The position numbers were made by a program, and so were the translations under genes. Source: Oscillospiraceae bacterium (GTDB lineage: Bacteria > Bacillota > Clostridia > Oscillospirales > Oscillospiraceae). From it: 64,000 nt of DNA. The notes under the pieces are model-generated. The model searched no databases. It saw only the letters and a program-made list of their open reading frames with translations, and was not told where the DNA came from. Shown here piece by piece: positions 7,990-16,397 of this stretch (positions are counted from its first letter, which is position 1; each line of letters opens with the position of its first letter). Where the stretch lies: contig JAAWQX010000001.1 of the NCBI GenBank assembly GCA_022800755.1, positions 62,001 to 126,000 of the forward strand, given 5' to 3'.

Positions 7990-8031
7990 CCTCCCTGCGG
8001 AAATGATGTAGGTATCTTTTCCGCAAGGAGG
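7990..8031 (+). promoter_or_regulatory. Hairpin that buries the SD of the CBS-domain gene
   Basis: Bases 7990-8003 and 8018-8031 pair over 13 of 14 positions around a 14-nt loop. The entire SD AAGGAGG (8025-8031) lies in the 3' arm; the ATG is at 8042. No proper T-run follows, so control of translation is more likely than termination. Confidence 0.65.
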
Positions 8032-8041
8032 TATTATTTAT

Positions 8042-8479
8042 ATGTATATCAAAGACATGATGACCCGCCGTGCCGTGAGCGTAGCGCCGGACGAACCCAT
8101 CACCGCCGCCGCGCGGCTGCTGAAGCGGGACAATATCGGCAGCGTCCCCGTGTGCGACAGCAAAGGGCAGCTTCAGGGCATCATCACTGACCGGGACATC
8201 GTTTTGCGCTGCGTAGCCGCCGGGGTGGACCCGGATAAAACGCTCATTCGTGACGTAATGACCACCGGCGTGTTCACCGTTTCCCCCACAGACACCGTGG
8301 AATCCGCCGCCGCGCTGATGGGTAAAGCCCAGGTACGTCGTCTGCCGGTGTGCGAAAACGGCACACTGGTGGGAATGTTGTCTCTGGGCGACTTGGCCTG
8401 CAGCGGCGCCTGCAACATGGAAGCCAGTGCCGCGCTGACGGAAATTTCTTCCGGCGTACAGCACAGGACCGGAAAATAA
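8042..8479 (+). CDS. Tandem CBS-domain protein
   Basis: A 145-residue cytosolic protein made of two CBS domains (about 5-60 and 70-125): MMTRRAVSVAPDEPITAAARLL...IITDRDIVLR and VMTTGVFTVSPTDTVESAAALM...MLSLGDLA. Stand-alone CBS pairs of this type (YhcV/Hpr-like) bind adenine nucleotides and often sense energy or stress state; the ligand here is not known. Its SD is fully enclosed in a hairpin, suggesting translational control. A terminator follows it. Confidence in the fold is high, in function low. Confidence 0.9.
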   Translation: MYIKDMMTRRAVSVAPDEPITAAARLLKRDNIGSVPVCDSKGQLQGIITDRDIVLRCVAAGVDPDKTLIRDVMTTGVFTVSPTDTVESAAALMGKAQVRRLPVCENGTLVGMLSLGDLACSGACNMEASAALTEISSGVQHRTGK

Positions 8480-8484
8480 GCACA

Positions 8485-8512
8485 GGAAGCGTCTAACGGC
8501 GCTTCCTTTTTT
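8485..8512 (+). terminator. Terminator after the CBS gene
   Basis: A 7-bp stem (8485-8491 / 8500-8506) followed by six Ts. Confidence 0.88.
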
Positions 8513-8548
8513 ACATATATAAAAATTCAAATTTTTTCCAAAACCCTC

Positions 8549-8603
8549 TTTACAAGGGGAAAAAGATGTGCTATACTTGCATCAATAAAAAGAATCATTA
8601 TTA
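8549..8603 (+). promoter_or_regulatory. perR promoter with a Per-box-like site
   Basis: TTTACA (8549-8554) and TATACT (8572-8577) with a 17-bp spacer form a good sigma-A promoter. Bases 8589-8603 match the Bacillus Per box (TTATAATNATTATAA) at 11 of 14 defined positions and lie over the transcription start, as expected for autorepression. Confidence 0.7.
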
Positions 8604-8620
8604 TTAAGGGGCGTGAGAGC

Positions 8621-9037
8621 ATGGAGACCACACAGCGGTTCAGCCGGAAGCGGCAGGCCATTTATGACGCGCTGATGCGGTCCCACGCCCATCCCAGCGC
8701 GGAAGAGCTTTACCACGAGCTCAAACCCGATTATCCCGACCTGAGCCTGGGCACCGTGTACCGGAACCTGAAAAGCATGGTCGCCGGCGGCGACGCGGTG
8801 TGCGTGGCCAATGTAGAAGGCCGGGACCGGTTCGACGGGCATGTGGAGCCCCACGCCCATCTGGTGTGCCGGGCCTGCGGCGCGGTGATGGACCTGCCCA
8901 TGACAGACGCCCTTCGGGACGAATGCGCCCGCATCGCCGATGACGGCGGGGTGGTCATCGACCCGCGCAGCCTGCGGTTATTCGGGCTGTGCTTTGATTG
9001 TAAAGACCGGGGAGGACCCGATCAGATACGGCAATAA
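8621..9037 (+). CDS. perR: PerR-type Fur-family peroxide sensor
   Basis: A 138-residue Fur-family regulator. The winged helix includes HPSAEELYHELK and LSLGTVYRNLK. The structural zinc site is C83xxC86 and C124xxC127. Aligned with B. subtilis PerR from memory, all five regulatory metal ligands are present: H24, D72, H78, H80 and D91. The last Asp favours PerR over Fur or Zur. PerR uses iron-catalysed histidine oxidation to sense peroxide and derepress defence genes. It is followed by rubrerythrin and ferritin genes, which fits this role, and has a Per-box-like site at its own promoter. Confidence 0.88.
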   Translation: METTQRFSRKRQAIYDALMRSHAHPSAEELYHELKPDYPDLSLGTVYRNLKSMVAGGDAVCVANVEGRDRFDGHVEPHAHLVCRACGAVMDLPMTDALRDECARIADDGGVVIDPRSLRLFGLCFDCKDRGGPDQIRQ

Positions 9038-9064
9038 AAATTCAAAATAATGGAGGAACACACT

Positions 9065-9649
9065 ATGAAATGGAAATGCACCGTTTGCGGTTACATCGCT
9101 GAGGGCGACCAGGCTCCCGCCGAATGCCCCATCTGCCATGTGGGCGCGGATAAGTTCGAGAAGGTCGTGGGCGAGCTGAAGCTGGCCGCCGAGCACGAGT
9201 ACGGCATCTACGCCAAGACCGTGAAGAACAACCCCGAGATCCCCGAGGAAGACAAGAAGTTCATCTTTGAGCAGCTGATGGCCAACTTCAACGGTGAGTG
9301 CAGTGAGGTCGGCATGTACCTGTGCATGGCCCGCATCGCCCATCGGGAGGGCTACCCCGAGGCCGGGCTGTACTGGGAGAAGGCCGCCTACGAGGAAGCC
9401 GAGCACGCCGCCAAGTTCGCCGAGCTGCTGGGCGAGGACCTGGAGCCCATGATGACCACTTCCACCAAGAAGAACCTGGCCTGGCGTGTAGAGTGCGAGT
9501 ACGGCGCCACCGAGGGCAAGTTCAAGCTGGCTTCCATCGCCAAGAAGTACAACCTGGACGCCATTCACGATACCGTCCACGAGATGGCCCGCGACGAGGC
9601 CCGTCACGGCAAGGGTCTGGAAGGCCTGCTGAACCGTCTGTTCAAGTAA
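9065..9649 (+). CDS. Reverse rubrerythrin (N-terminal rubredoxin domain)
   Basis: A 194-residue cytosolic non-haem iron protein. Residues 1-40 form a rubredoxin-like Fe(Cys)4 domain (CTVCGY...CPICHVG). Residues about 45-190 form the diiron four-helix ferritin-like domain ([47 protein letters not shown]). The rubredoxin domain at the N-terminus marks the clostridial reverse rubrerythrin, an NADH-driven peroxide and O2 reductase partner. GGAGG at 9053 sets ATG 9065. It is 27 bp after perR and likely cotranscribed with it. Confidence 0.95.
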   Translation: MKWKCTVCGYIAEGDQAPAECPICHVGADKFEKVVGELKLAAEHEYGIYAKTVKNNPEIPEEDKKFIFEQLMANFNGECSEVGMYLCMARIAHREGYPEAGLYWEKAAYEEAEHAAKFAELLGEDLEPMMTTSTKKNLAWRVECEYGATEGKFKLASIAKKYNLDAIHDTVHEMARDEARHGKGLEGLLNRLFK

Positions 9650-9664
9650 TCCTAAAAATACATA

Positions 9665-9690
9665 GGGCACCCTTTTCCGGGTGCCCTTTC
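9665..9690 (+). terminator. Hairpin between rubrerythrin and ferritin
   Basis: A perfect 8-bp GC-rich stem (9665-9672 / 9679-9686) with only three Ts after it. Probably a partial terminator that sets the ratio of the two transcripts. Confidence 0.65.
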
Positions 9691-9715
9691 CCACAATACA
9701 AAGGAGGAATCCACC

Positions 9716-10228
9716 ATGGATAAGAAAGTCGCTTCCCTGCTCAACCAGCAGGTGAACAAGGAATTTTACAGCGCGTACCTGTATCTGGACATGGCCAATT
9801 ACTACATTGACATGGACCTGGACGGCTTCGGCAACTGGTACACCATCCAGGCCCAGGAGGAGCGGGACCACGCTATGCTGTTCATGCAGTATTTGCAGAA
9901 TAACGGCGTGAAAGTCACCCTGGACGCCATCGACAAGCCGGACAAGGTCTTCAAAAAGCCCATCGACCCCCTGGTGGCCGCCGCGGAGCATGAGCGCTAC
10001 GTCACCGACCTGATCCACACCATCTACGAGGCCGCTTTGAAGGTCAAGGACTTCCGCACCATGCAGTTCCTCGACTGGTTCGTCAAGGAGCAGGGCGAGG
10101 AAGAGAAGAACGCCGACGGTATGGTCAAGAAGTTCGAGCTGTTCGGCGACGACCCCAAGAGCCTGTACCTGCTCAACCAGGAGCTGGCCGGCCGGGTCTA
10201 CTCCGCGCCGTCCCTGGTACTGGACTGA
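9716..10228 (+). CDS. ftnA: Ferritin, iron storage
   Basis: A 170-residue bacterial non-haem ferritin of normal length. Ferroxidase-centre features are NKEFYSAYLYLDMANYY (first Glu), EERDHAMLFMQYL (ExxH) and the C-terminal QGEEEKNADGM. It stores Fe(III) in 24-mer cages and lowers Fenton damage. AAAGGAGG precedes the ATG. Its place behind perR and rubrerythrin forms one oxidative-stress/iron module. Confidence 0.95.
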   Translation: MDKKVASLLNQQVNKEFYSAYLYLDMANYYIDMDLDGFGNWYTIQAQEERDHAMLFMQYLQNNGVKVTLDAIDKPDKVFKKPIDPLVAAAEHERYVTDLIHTIYEAALKVKDFRTMQFLDWFVKEQGEEEKNADGMVKKFELFGDDPKSLYLLNQELAGRVYSAPSLVLD

Positions 10229-10240
10229 TCCCACGGAAAT

Positions 10241-10274
10241 AAAAAAGAGACGCTTTCATAAGCGTCTCTTTTTT
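10241..10274. terminator. Bidirectional terminator between ferritin and the polysaccharide operon
   Basis: The arms 10241-10255 and 10260-10274 are a perfect 15-bp inverted repeat starting in A6 and ending in T6, so it works on both strands for the converging ferritin gene and the minus-strand operon. Confidence 0.92.
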
Positions 10275-10335
10275 GTTGCACGCCGCCGGATTTTTGTTGC
10301 CCCCGTTCGTGCAAAAAAACGCCGCCGGGGGGGCC

Positions 10336-12105
10336 TTAGGGTGAGAGCGTCCCGTGCTTGCTGTCATTCGGCACATACCGGGGCGTAAACTCCATCAGCT
10401 GGCTGTCGCTGGTGTAGAGCATGTACTCCGTCTCCCCCCGGATAAAGTGCGCCTTGGGGTGCATATCCACCTCGTGCATTTGCGCGTGGAGCAGGGACAC
10501 GTCCCTGCTTTCCGGCAGCAGCAAATGGACTGCCGTGGCGTTATCCGCTTCGGAGTAGATATCCAGCGGATTGATGTAATCCAGCGGCCGGAACAGCTTG
10601 TCCGTCCAGGCCCAGGCCCCGGCGGTGAGCTGCCCGTCGCTCCAGGCGGCGACCTTGGTCACGGCGTTCCATTCGCCGTAAATGATGGTGTACCCATGGT
10701 CCACCGCCCACTGGGCGACCTCCGCTTCCGGCGGGACGGCTTCGTCCAGTGCGTCCGCCGCGCACTCGCCGTAACTGACGTTCAGGTTCACCGCCATCAA
10801 AACCACCAGCGCAGTCAAAAATACGGGCCGGCCCCGCCGCTTCATCAGCCGGAACACCGCCACCCCGGCGATGGCCGCCAGGGGGTACCACACGAAAAAG
10901 TAAATGGACCGCAGCGCTACATCCGTCACCACACTGATGAGGAACACGGACAACAGGCTCAGCAGGCACAGATCCAGATACACAAACGTCCCTTCGCTCC
11001 GGCTCCGCTCCCGGTGCCGCAGGACCACAGCTACCACCACGATACCCAGCAAAATCAGGCAAAACGCGCCTACAAATCCGTTCCAGCCCTCTGTATTCAG
11101 GTATTTCAGCCCCGTGACGCTTTGCAGCCCCCGGACGGCGGTTTGCAGATTCTCCTGCCGCTCCAGGGCGGTCTGTCCCCGCACCTCGCCGTAAATGGTC
11201 ACGCTGCGGGGGTCGATGAGTTTCACCAGCCCGTAGCCCAGCAGGTTCGACACGAACACCGTCAGCGCCAGCAGGGTCCCCTTTTCCCGCTCCAGCTTAC
11301 GAAACATCACCGCTTTCAGCGGCCGGGTGTTCTGATACACATACAGCGTCCGCAGGGTCTTCGCCACCTCCGGCAGCCGGGGCAGCCACCGGGCCAGCTC
11401 GTAGATCCCCATGGGCAGCACCATGATCGCCGTCTGCCGCAAACTCTGCATCCCCGTGCAGAGACTCAGCGCCGCGGAAATGAGCGCCATGGGTACAAAC
11501 GCCCGGTAGGAACAACCCTTCAGCCCCCGGACATACGCGCCGAACACCACAAACAGCGTAATGAGGTACGCCGCGTAATAACTGCACATGAGATAAAAGA
11601 TCTGCCCCTCGATAGCGTCCACGATATACGGCCCGGACACCACCGCCAGCATCAGCGCACAGCCCAGCAGGCACTCATGCCACCAGGCAAAGGGGCGCAG
11701 CATCCAATAAAAACTCACCAAAATCAGCAGGGTCATCACCGTTGTCGCCGCAGCCATGGCCGTGTTCAAAGACAGCCCCATGCCGTAAAACAGCGCCGCC
11801 ACCACCGGGGTGGTGATGACGTAATACTGGTTTCCGAACACCCAGTTTTCCGGGAACACCGTCTTCTGCTCCCAAAACAGCTTGGCAATATAGGTATCCT
11901 CGTACATGTCCCCGGTGCAAAACCGGGCGAACCCGTGGAAATTGATGATGCAAAACACCGTAAAATAGGCAATCACCACCGCCAGCAGCGCCGCGCCCAT
12001 GGCCCAACGCTGCCACGGGGTCTGCTCCAGCGCGTCCATCCACGCCGGCTGTTCCGGCAGGCCCCGCCGCCTGCGCCATTGGATGAATGTGTTATAAAAT
12101 TCCAG
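10336..12105 (-). CDS. Large polytopic membrane protein, GT-C-like, last gene of the polysaccharide operon
   Basis: About 589 residues with roughly ten to twelve membrane segments and a soluble C-terminal end. The first loop, FCTGDMYEDTYIAKLFWEQKTVFPENW (in part), with acidic residues right after the first membrane helix, resembles lipid-linked-sugar-using GT-C transferases; this is inference, not a recognised family. The start is uncertain: a strong AGGGAGG (12120-12114) is followed 8 nt later by in-frame CTG (12105), while an in-frame GTG (12114) overlaps the SD. The open frame continues upstream into the aminotransferase, which is not credible as protein. Confidence 0.75.
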   Translation of the reverse strand: MEFYNTFIQWRRRRGLPEQPAWMDALEQTPWQRWAMGAALLAVVIAYFTVFCIINFHGFARFCTGDMYEDTYIAKLFWEQKTVFPENWVFGNQYYVITTPVVAALFYGMGLSLNTAMAAATTVMTLLILVSFYWMLRPFAWWHECLLGCALMLAVVSGPYIVDAIEGQIFYLMCSYYAAYLITLFVVFGAYVRGLKGCSYRAFVPMALISAALSLCTGMQSLRQTAIMVLPMGIYELARWLPRLPEVAKTLRTLYVYQNTRPLKAVMFRKLEREKGTLLALTVFVSNLLGYGLVKLIDPRSVTIYGEVRGQTALERQENLQTAVRGLQSVTGLKYLNTEGWNGFVGAFCLILLGIVVVAVVLRHRERSRSEGTFVYLDLCLLSLLSVFLISVVTDVALRSIYFFVWYPLAAIAGVAVFRLMKRRGRPVFLTALVVLMAVNLNVSYGECAADALDEAVPPEAEVAQWAVDHGYTIIYGEWNAVTKVAAWSDGQLTAGAWAWTDKLFRPLDYINPLDIYSEADNATAVHLLLPESRDVSLLHAQMHEVDMHPKAHFIRGETEYMLYTSDSQLMEFTPRYVPNDSKHGTLSP

Positions 12106-12134
12106 AGCCTGCACCTCCCTGTTTCTGGTATGGT

Positions 12135-13262
12135 TTACGCGAAATGCGCCCGGACGCCCTCCGCCACGGTCTGCACCGTCTCCTGGTCCAGGTAGGGGTG
12201 CATGGGCAAAGACAGCACCGTGCCGCACAAATGCTCCGCGTTCGGGCAGGGCACGTACTGCCGGGCGCCCCGAAACGCCGTTTGGCTGTGCATGGGCTTG
12301 GGATAATACACCATCGTGGGGATGCCCCGGGCTTTCAAAGCCGCCTGCAGCGCGTCCCGGGTCTGCCGGTCCGCCGCCCGGACGGTGTACTGCGCCCAGC
12401 TGGAGTAAAAGCCCTCCGGCGCAACGGGCAGCGCCAATGGCAGACCCGCCAGCGCCTCGCCGTACCATCCCGCCGCGCGGTTCACCGCCATCAGCTCGTC
12501 CCGCTCAAAGGCGGTGAGCTTCACGTCCAGCACCGCCGCCTGTAAAGCGTCCAGCCGGGAGTTCATGCCGATGCGCACGTTGTCATATTTGTCGCCGCCC
12601 TTACCGTGGACGCACAAAGAGCGCACCAGGGCCGCAGTCTCGTCGTCATCGGTGAACACCGCGCCGCCGTCGCCGTAGCAGCCCAAAGGCTTGGCCGGGA
12701 AAAAGGACGTGCACGCCCCGTCGCCGAAGCTGCCCGCGCGATTCAGCCCCACGCAGCCGCCGAAGCCCTGGGCCGCGTCCTCCAGCACCTTTAATCCGTA
12801 TTTCTCCGCCACCGCGCCGATGGCCGGATAGTCCGCCGGCAGGCCGTACAGGTCCACGGCGATGACCGCCTTCGGCTTCAATTTCCCCTCCGCCAGCACC
12901 GCCTGAATCGCCTGCTCCAGACTTTCAGCGGAAGCGTTAAACGTCTCCCGGCACACATCGTAAAACACCGGCACGGCCCCCACATAAGGCACCACCTCGC
13001 CAGACGCAAAAAAGGTAAAGTCCGGCACAAACACCGCGTCCCCGGGGCCAACCCCCCAGGCCATGAGCATCAATTGCAGCGCGTCGGTCCCGTTGCCGCA
13101 GGTGACGCAGTGCTTCACGCCCACATACCGGGCCAGCCGCTCTTCCAGCGCCTGCACCCGCGTCCCGCCAATAAAGCCCGCGGACGCCATAGTGTCCAGC
13201 ACCGCGGCGTCGATTTGGGGTTTGAGCACCTGATATTGCCGCTTTAAGTCACGAAATTCCAT
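12135..13262 (-). CDS. wbpE: DegT/DnrJ-family sugar aminotransferase, WbpE type
   Basis: A 375-residue PLP enzyme with Lys191 in FFPAKPLGCYGDGG as the internal aldimine residue, NGTDALQLML for PLP phosphate binding, and DAAQGFGG. In the WbpA-B-E-D-I pathway, WbpE transaminates C3 of the UDP-3-keto-GlcNAcA intermediate, using glutamate as donor. The presence of WbpB, WbpD, WbpI and WbpA homologues in the same operon makes this the best assignment within a broad family. Confidence 0.85.
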   Translation of the reverse strand: MEFRDLKRQYQVLKPQIDAAVLDTMASAGFIGGTRVQALEERLARYVGVKHCVTCGNGTDALQLMLMAWGVGPGDAVFVPDFTFFASGEVVPYVGAVPVFYDVCRETFNASAESLEQAIQAVLAEGKLKPKAVIAVDLYGLPADYPAIGAVAEKYGLKVLEDAAQGFGGCVGLNRAGSFGDGACTSFFPAKPLGCYGDGGAVFTDDDETAALVRSLCVHGKGGDKYDNVRIGMNSRLDALQAAVLDVKLTAFERDELMAVNRAAGWYGEALAGLPLALPVAPEGFYSSWAQYTVRAADRQTRDALQAALKARGIPTMVYYPKPMHSQTAFRGARQYVPCPNAEHLCGTVLSLPMHPYLDQETVQTVAEGVRAHFA

Positions 13263-13265
13263 GCT

Positions 13266-13640
13266 TTACGCCTCTTTCAAAATCACTTGCATCACAAAAA
13301 ACAGCACCATTTCCAAAATCGGCAGCCAGGCCGCCCGATGCTGAAAGCGGCGGTTTTTCCGGAGCAGTTCCGCCACGTCCGGGGGCAAAGGCGGCCTTCC
13401 CGCTTCCGGGAACTCCCCCTCCCGGACGATGCGCTCATACGCGCCGGGGCTTTGCTCCCCGATGACCCGGTAGGTCTCCATTTTATACTGGGCTGCCAGC
13501 ACAGCGCCCAAAAGCCCCATCACCAAAAAGGCCAGCACCGCCGCGAGCCCGCTTTTCTTCACACCCGCCACCGCAATTACCGCGATGCCCAGCAGCAGCG
13601 TCCCCGCCAGTCCGAGATGGCACTTCGCGAATTTATCCAT
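13266..13640 (-). CDS. Small membrane protein of unknown function
   Basis: 124 residues with two adjacent N-terminal membrane segments (about 10-27 and 29-50), a charged middle ([20 protein letters not shown]) and a third segment at the C-terminus (about 104-120). No family is recognised. It overlaps the end of the wbpD-type gene by 8 bp and lies 3 bp from the aminotransferase gene, so it is translated as part of the sugar operon. A role tied to the membrane stage of polysaccharide assembly is possible but unproven. Confidence 0.75.
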   Translation of the reverse strand: MDKFAKCHLGLAGTLLLGIAVIAVAGVKKSGLAAVLAFLVMGLLGAVLAAQYKMETYRVIGEQSPGAYERIVREGEFPEAGRPPLPPDVAELLRKNRRFQHRAAWLPILEMVLFFVMQVILKEA

Positions 13641-14196
13641 GCTCCCGCAGCCCCTTTTCCGTTTCTTCGTACCGCCGGCCGCAGTCGGGGCAGGTCAGCG
13701 TCTCCGGTAAAAGTCTGCCGCACTCGCATACCCAGCCACGCCGCCGTGCGGGAACGCCCACCATCAGCGCGTAGTCCGGCACGTCCGACGTGACCACCGC
13801 TCCGGCGGCGATCATGGCCCAGCGCCCGACGGTATGCCCGCACACCACTGTGGCGTTGGCCCCGATGGACGCGCCCCGCTTCACCAGCGTTTTTCGGTAG
13901 CCCGCCGGCCCTTTCGGATACAGCGCCCGGGGGGTCAGGTCGTTGGTGAATACGCAGCTCGGCCCGCAGAACACGCCGTCTTCCAACTCCACGCCCTCAT
14001 AAACGGACACGTTATTTTGAATCTTCACACCGTCCCCGATGACCACGTGATTGGAGATATTCACGTTCTGCCCCAGGCTGCAAGCCTTCCCGATGCGCGC
14101 CCCGGATTGGACATGGCAGAAATGCCAGATTCTGGTCCCCTCCCCGATGACCACATCATCGTCGATATAGCTGCTATCGTGCACAAAATAGCTCAT
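13633..14196 (-). CDS. wbpD: UDP-sugar 3-N-acetyltransferase, WbpD type (left-handed beta helix)
   Basis: 187 residues. Hexapeptide repeats ([52 protein letters not shown]) form a trimeric left-handed beta helix. The tail [20 protein letters not shown] is a small zinc-ribbon-like element commonly seen in WbpD/WlbB homologues. It acetylates the C3 amine produced by WbpE, using acetyl-CoA. Its end overlaps the next small membrane-protein gene, consistent with translational coupling. Confidence 0.9.
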   Translation of the reverse strand: MSYFVHDSSYIDDDVVIGEGTRIWHFCHVQSGARIGKACSLGQNVNISNHVVIGDGVKIQNNVSVYEGVELEDGVFCGPSCVFTNDLTPRALYPKGPAGYRKTLVKRGASIGANATVVCGHTVGRWAMIAAGAVVTSDVPDYALMVGVPARRRGWVCECGRLLPETLTCPDCGRRYEETEKGLREHG

Positions 14197-15272
14197 TGGT
14201 CAAACCGCCCCACGTAGTCAATGGTCGCGCCGCCGGACAAAGGCAGGTCCACAGGCTTGCCCGTAGCGGCGGAATCGTAAATCGCCAAGATCAACTCAAT
14301 GGCGCTGCGCCCATCCTCGGCGGAAATGGCGGGCACGCGGTCGTTTTCGATGGCGTCGATCACATCCCGGTACACCCGGGTATGTCCCAGCCCCATCACA
14401 GGGGCCGGATTTTCCGCGAATTGCCCTTTCACCGCGCCGCTGTCGTCTGCGTCGGAGAACTTCCATTCCTCGATGACATTCAGCGACTTGCCGCCCGCCC
14501 GGACAGTACCGGTCTCGCCCAGAAGCGTCAAGGTCTCCTCCAAATTCCGGGGATAGACGTTGACCGTCCCCTCAATCACGCCGTAAGCGCCGTTTTTGAA
14601 CTTCACCAGCGCCAGCCCGATGTCCTCAGCCTCGATATAGCCGTGGGTCTGGCGGTCGGTGTAGGCAAATACCTGCGCCACCTCGCCGCCCATGAGCCAG
14701 CGGAGGATATCGATGTTGTGAATGCACTGGTTCATCAGCGTGCCGCCGTCAGACCTCCAGGTGCCCCGCCATTTCGCCGCGTCATAGTAGGCCTTGTCCC
14801 GGTTCCAGTATACCCGGGCGCTGCCGTGGAGCATCCGCCCGAACCGCCCCGCGTCCACCGCGGCTTTGATGGCCTGCACCGCCGGATTCAGCCGGTTCTG
14901 GTGGCACACGCACACCTTGACGTTCCGTTCCTTCGCCGCGGCAATGATGGCGTCAGCATCCGCCAGAGACAAGGCAATGGGCTTTTCAATGATGAGATTC
15001 GCCCCCACCCCGATGCAATCCAAGGCAATGCGGGTCTTCACGCCGCTGCCCGTGGCGATGGCAACCAAATCAGGCCGCTGTTCCGGGAGCATATCCTTGT
15101 AGTCCCGGTACACCTTCACCCGCTCCCGCTGGGCCTCCGGGATCATTTCCAACAAGGCCGGAATCCCAGTATCCACAATATCGCACAGCGCAACAATCTC
15201 CAATCCCGTATTCAGCGCCGCTGCGATATGCTGTTTCGAGATCGCCCCGCACCCAATCACTGCAAATTTCAT
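14193..15272 (-). CDS. wbpB: Gfo/Idh/MocA-family UDP-sugar 3-dehydrogenase, WbpB type
   Basis: About 360 residues. N-terminal Rossmann fold [13 protein letters not shown]; dehydrogenase signature [14 protein letters not shown]; substrate-domain motif [21 protein letters not shown], which contains the Gly-Thr-x-x-x-Gln/Asp-His pattern typical of WbpB/WlbA. It oxidises C3 of UDP-GlcNAcA. Two adjacent ATGs (15275 and 15272) follow AAGGTG; the second has the better spacing. Its 3' end overlaps the wbpD-type start by 4 bp. Confidence 0.88.
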   Translation of the reverse strand: MKFAVIGCGAISKQHIAAALNTGLEIVALCDIVDTGIPALLEMIPEAQRERVKVYRDYKDMLPEQRPDLVAIATGSGVKTRIALDCIGVGANLIIEKPIALSLADADAIIAAAKERNVKVCVCHQNRLNPAVQAIKAAVDAGRFGRMLHGSARVYWNRDKAYYDAAKWRGTWRSDGGTLMNQCIHNIDILRWLMGGEVAQVFAYTDRQTHGYIEAEDIGLALVKFKNGAYGVIEGTVNVYPRNLEETLTLLGETGTVRAGGKSLNVIEEWKFSDADDSGAVKGQFAENPAPVMGLGHTRVYRDVIDAIENDRVPAISAEDGRSAIELILAIYDSAATGKPVDLPLSGGATIDYVGRFDQ

Positions 15273-15304
15273 CATAATCACCTTTCCGCTGATTCCCCAG
15301 CGTA

Positions 15305-16384
15305 TCACCGTTCCTCAAAAAACTCAGTAATCAGCTCGCAAATCTTCTCCGCCGCGTGACCGTCGCCAAAGGGCTGATACGCCGGGTCAACAGTCTGCTC
15401 TCTGGATAGTTTCTCCAAAATATCGGTTTTCAACGGCTTGGCCAACTGATTGCGGTTCGCTATCATCGTCTCCGGCCAAACAACATAGTCCATCACCAGC
15501 ACGCACTGCACTCCGGCGTAAAACGCCTCGCACTGCAAGCCGCCGGAATCCGTGACCACTTTCTTCGCCCGGCTCACCAATTGAACGGAATCAGAGTATT
15601 TCACCGGCTGGGTCAAAATGATGTTGGAAAACCCATTTTCCCGCACCACCCGCTGGGCCCGCTCCCGGTTCCGGGGATGTACCGCGTAAACCGTCGGCGC
15701 GTCCAGGCTGTTCATAGCGGATAAGATCTCCGTCAGCGGCGCATCGGAAAACGTGTTTTCCTGCCGGTGGCAGGTCATGTAATAAAACTGCTCCGGCACA
15801 GTCACCGGGCAGCCGTCGAAATCCCTGATCTCCGGGTCAGTCCATGGCCGGTTCGCGAAGTGCAGGAAGGAATCGTACATGATGTTCCCCACCACGTGCG
15901 CCCGGCTCCCTAAATTCTCCCGGTCCAGCTTGTCTTTCGCGTCCTGGGTGGCACACAGCAGCAGGCTGGAGCAGTGGTCGGTCAAAATGCGGTTGACCTC
16001 CTCGGGGCTGTCCATGGTCCCCAGGCGGTTGCCCGCCTCCACATGAATGACCGGGATGTGCAGCTTCACCGCCGCCAGCGCCCCGGCCAAGGTAGAATTG
16101 GTGTCCCCGTACAGCAGCACGCCGTCGGGCCGCTCCTTGAGCAGCACTTTTTCAATTTCAATGAGCATCTTCCCGGTCATTTCCCCGTGGGAACCGCCGG
16201 CGATGCCCAGATTATAGTCCGGCGCGGGAATTTCCATCTCCCGGAAAAACACCTCGGACATATTTTCGTCATGATGCTGCCCGGTATGCACTAAAATCTC
16301 CTGATGCGCCTTCCGCAAGGCCCGGGAGCCGGACGCAGCCTTGATAAACTGCGGCCGGGCACCGACGATAGTCACAAGTTTCAT
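15305..16384 (-). CDS. wbpI: UDP-HexNAc 2-epimerase, WecB/WbpI type
   Basis: 359 residues, GT-B-like epimerase fold: VTIVGARPQFIKA at the N-terminus, HTGQHHDENMS, LLYGDTNSTLAGALAA, HVEAGNRLG...PEEVNRILTDH and TDSGGLQCEAFYAG. The form HVEAGNR with MDSPEEVN fits the WbpI branch, which acts on UDP-GlcNAc3NAcA, rather than plain WecB, though motifs alone cannot prove it. It would complete UDP-ManNAc3NAcA. The SD GAGGGGAAG sets ATG 16384; it is part of the minus-strand operon. Confidence 0.88.
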   Translation of the reverse strand: MKLVTIVGARPQFIKAASGSRALRKAHQEILVHTGQHHDENMSEVFFREMEIPAPDYNLGIAGGSHGEMTGKMLIEIEKVLLKERPDGVLLYGDTNSTLAGALAAVKLHIPVIHVEAGNRLGTMDSPEEVNRILTDHCSSLLLCATQDAKDKLDRENLGSRAHVVGNIMYDSFLHFANRPWTDPEIRDFDGCPVTVPEQFYYMTCHRQENTFSDAPLTEILSAMNSLDAPTVYAVHPRNRERAQRVVRENGFSNIILTQPVKYSDSVQLVSRAKKVVTDSGGLQCEAFYAGVQCVLVMDYVVWPETMIANRNQLAKPLKTDILEKLSREQTVDPAYQPFGDGHAAEKICELITEFFEER

Positions 16385-16397
16385 GGGGCTTCCCCTC

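Noticed and set aside
10354-12195. Plus-strand 613-codon frame opposite the membrane protein
   Set aside because: His/Gln/Arg-rich mirror sequence without motifs.
12106-12468. N-terminal extension of the minus-strand membrane protein into the aminotransferase gene
   Set aside because: The extension has an Arg/Gly-rich shadow composition, and a proper SD lies inside, at 12114-12120.
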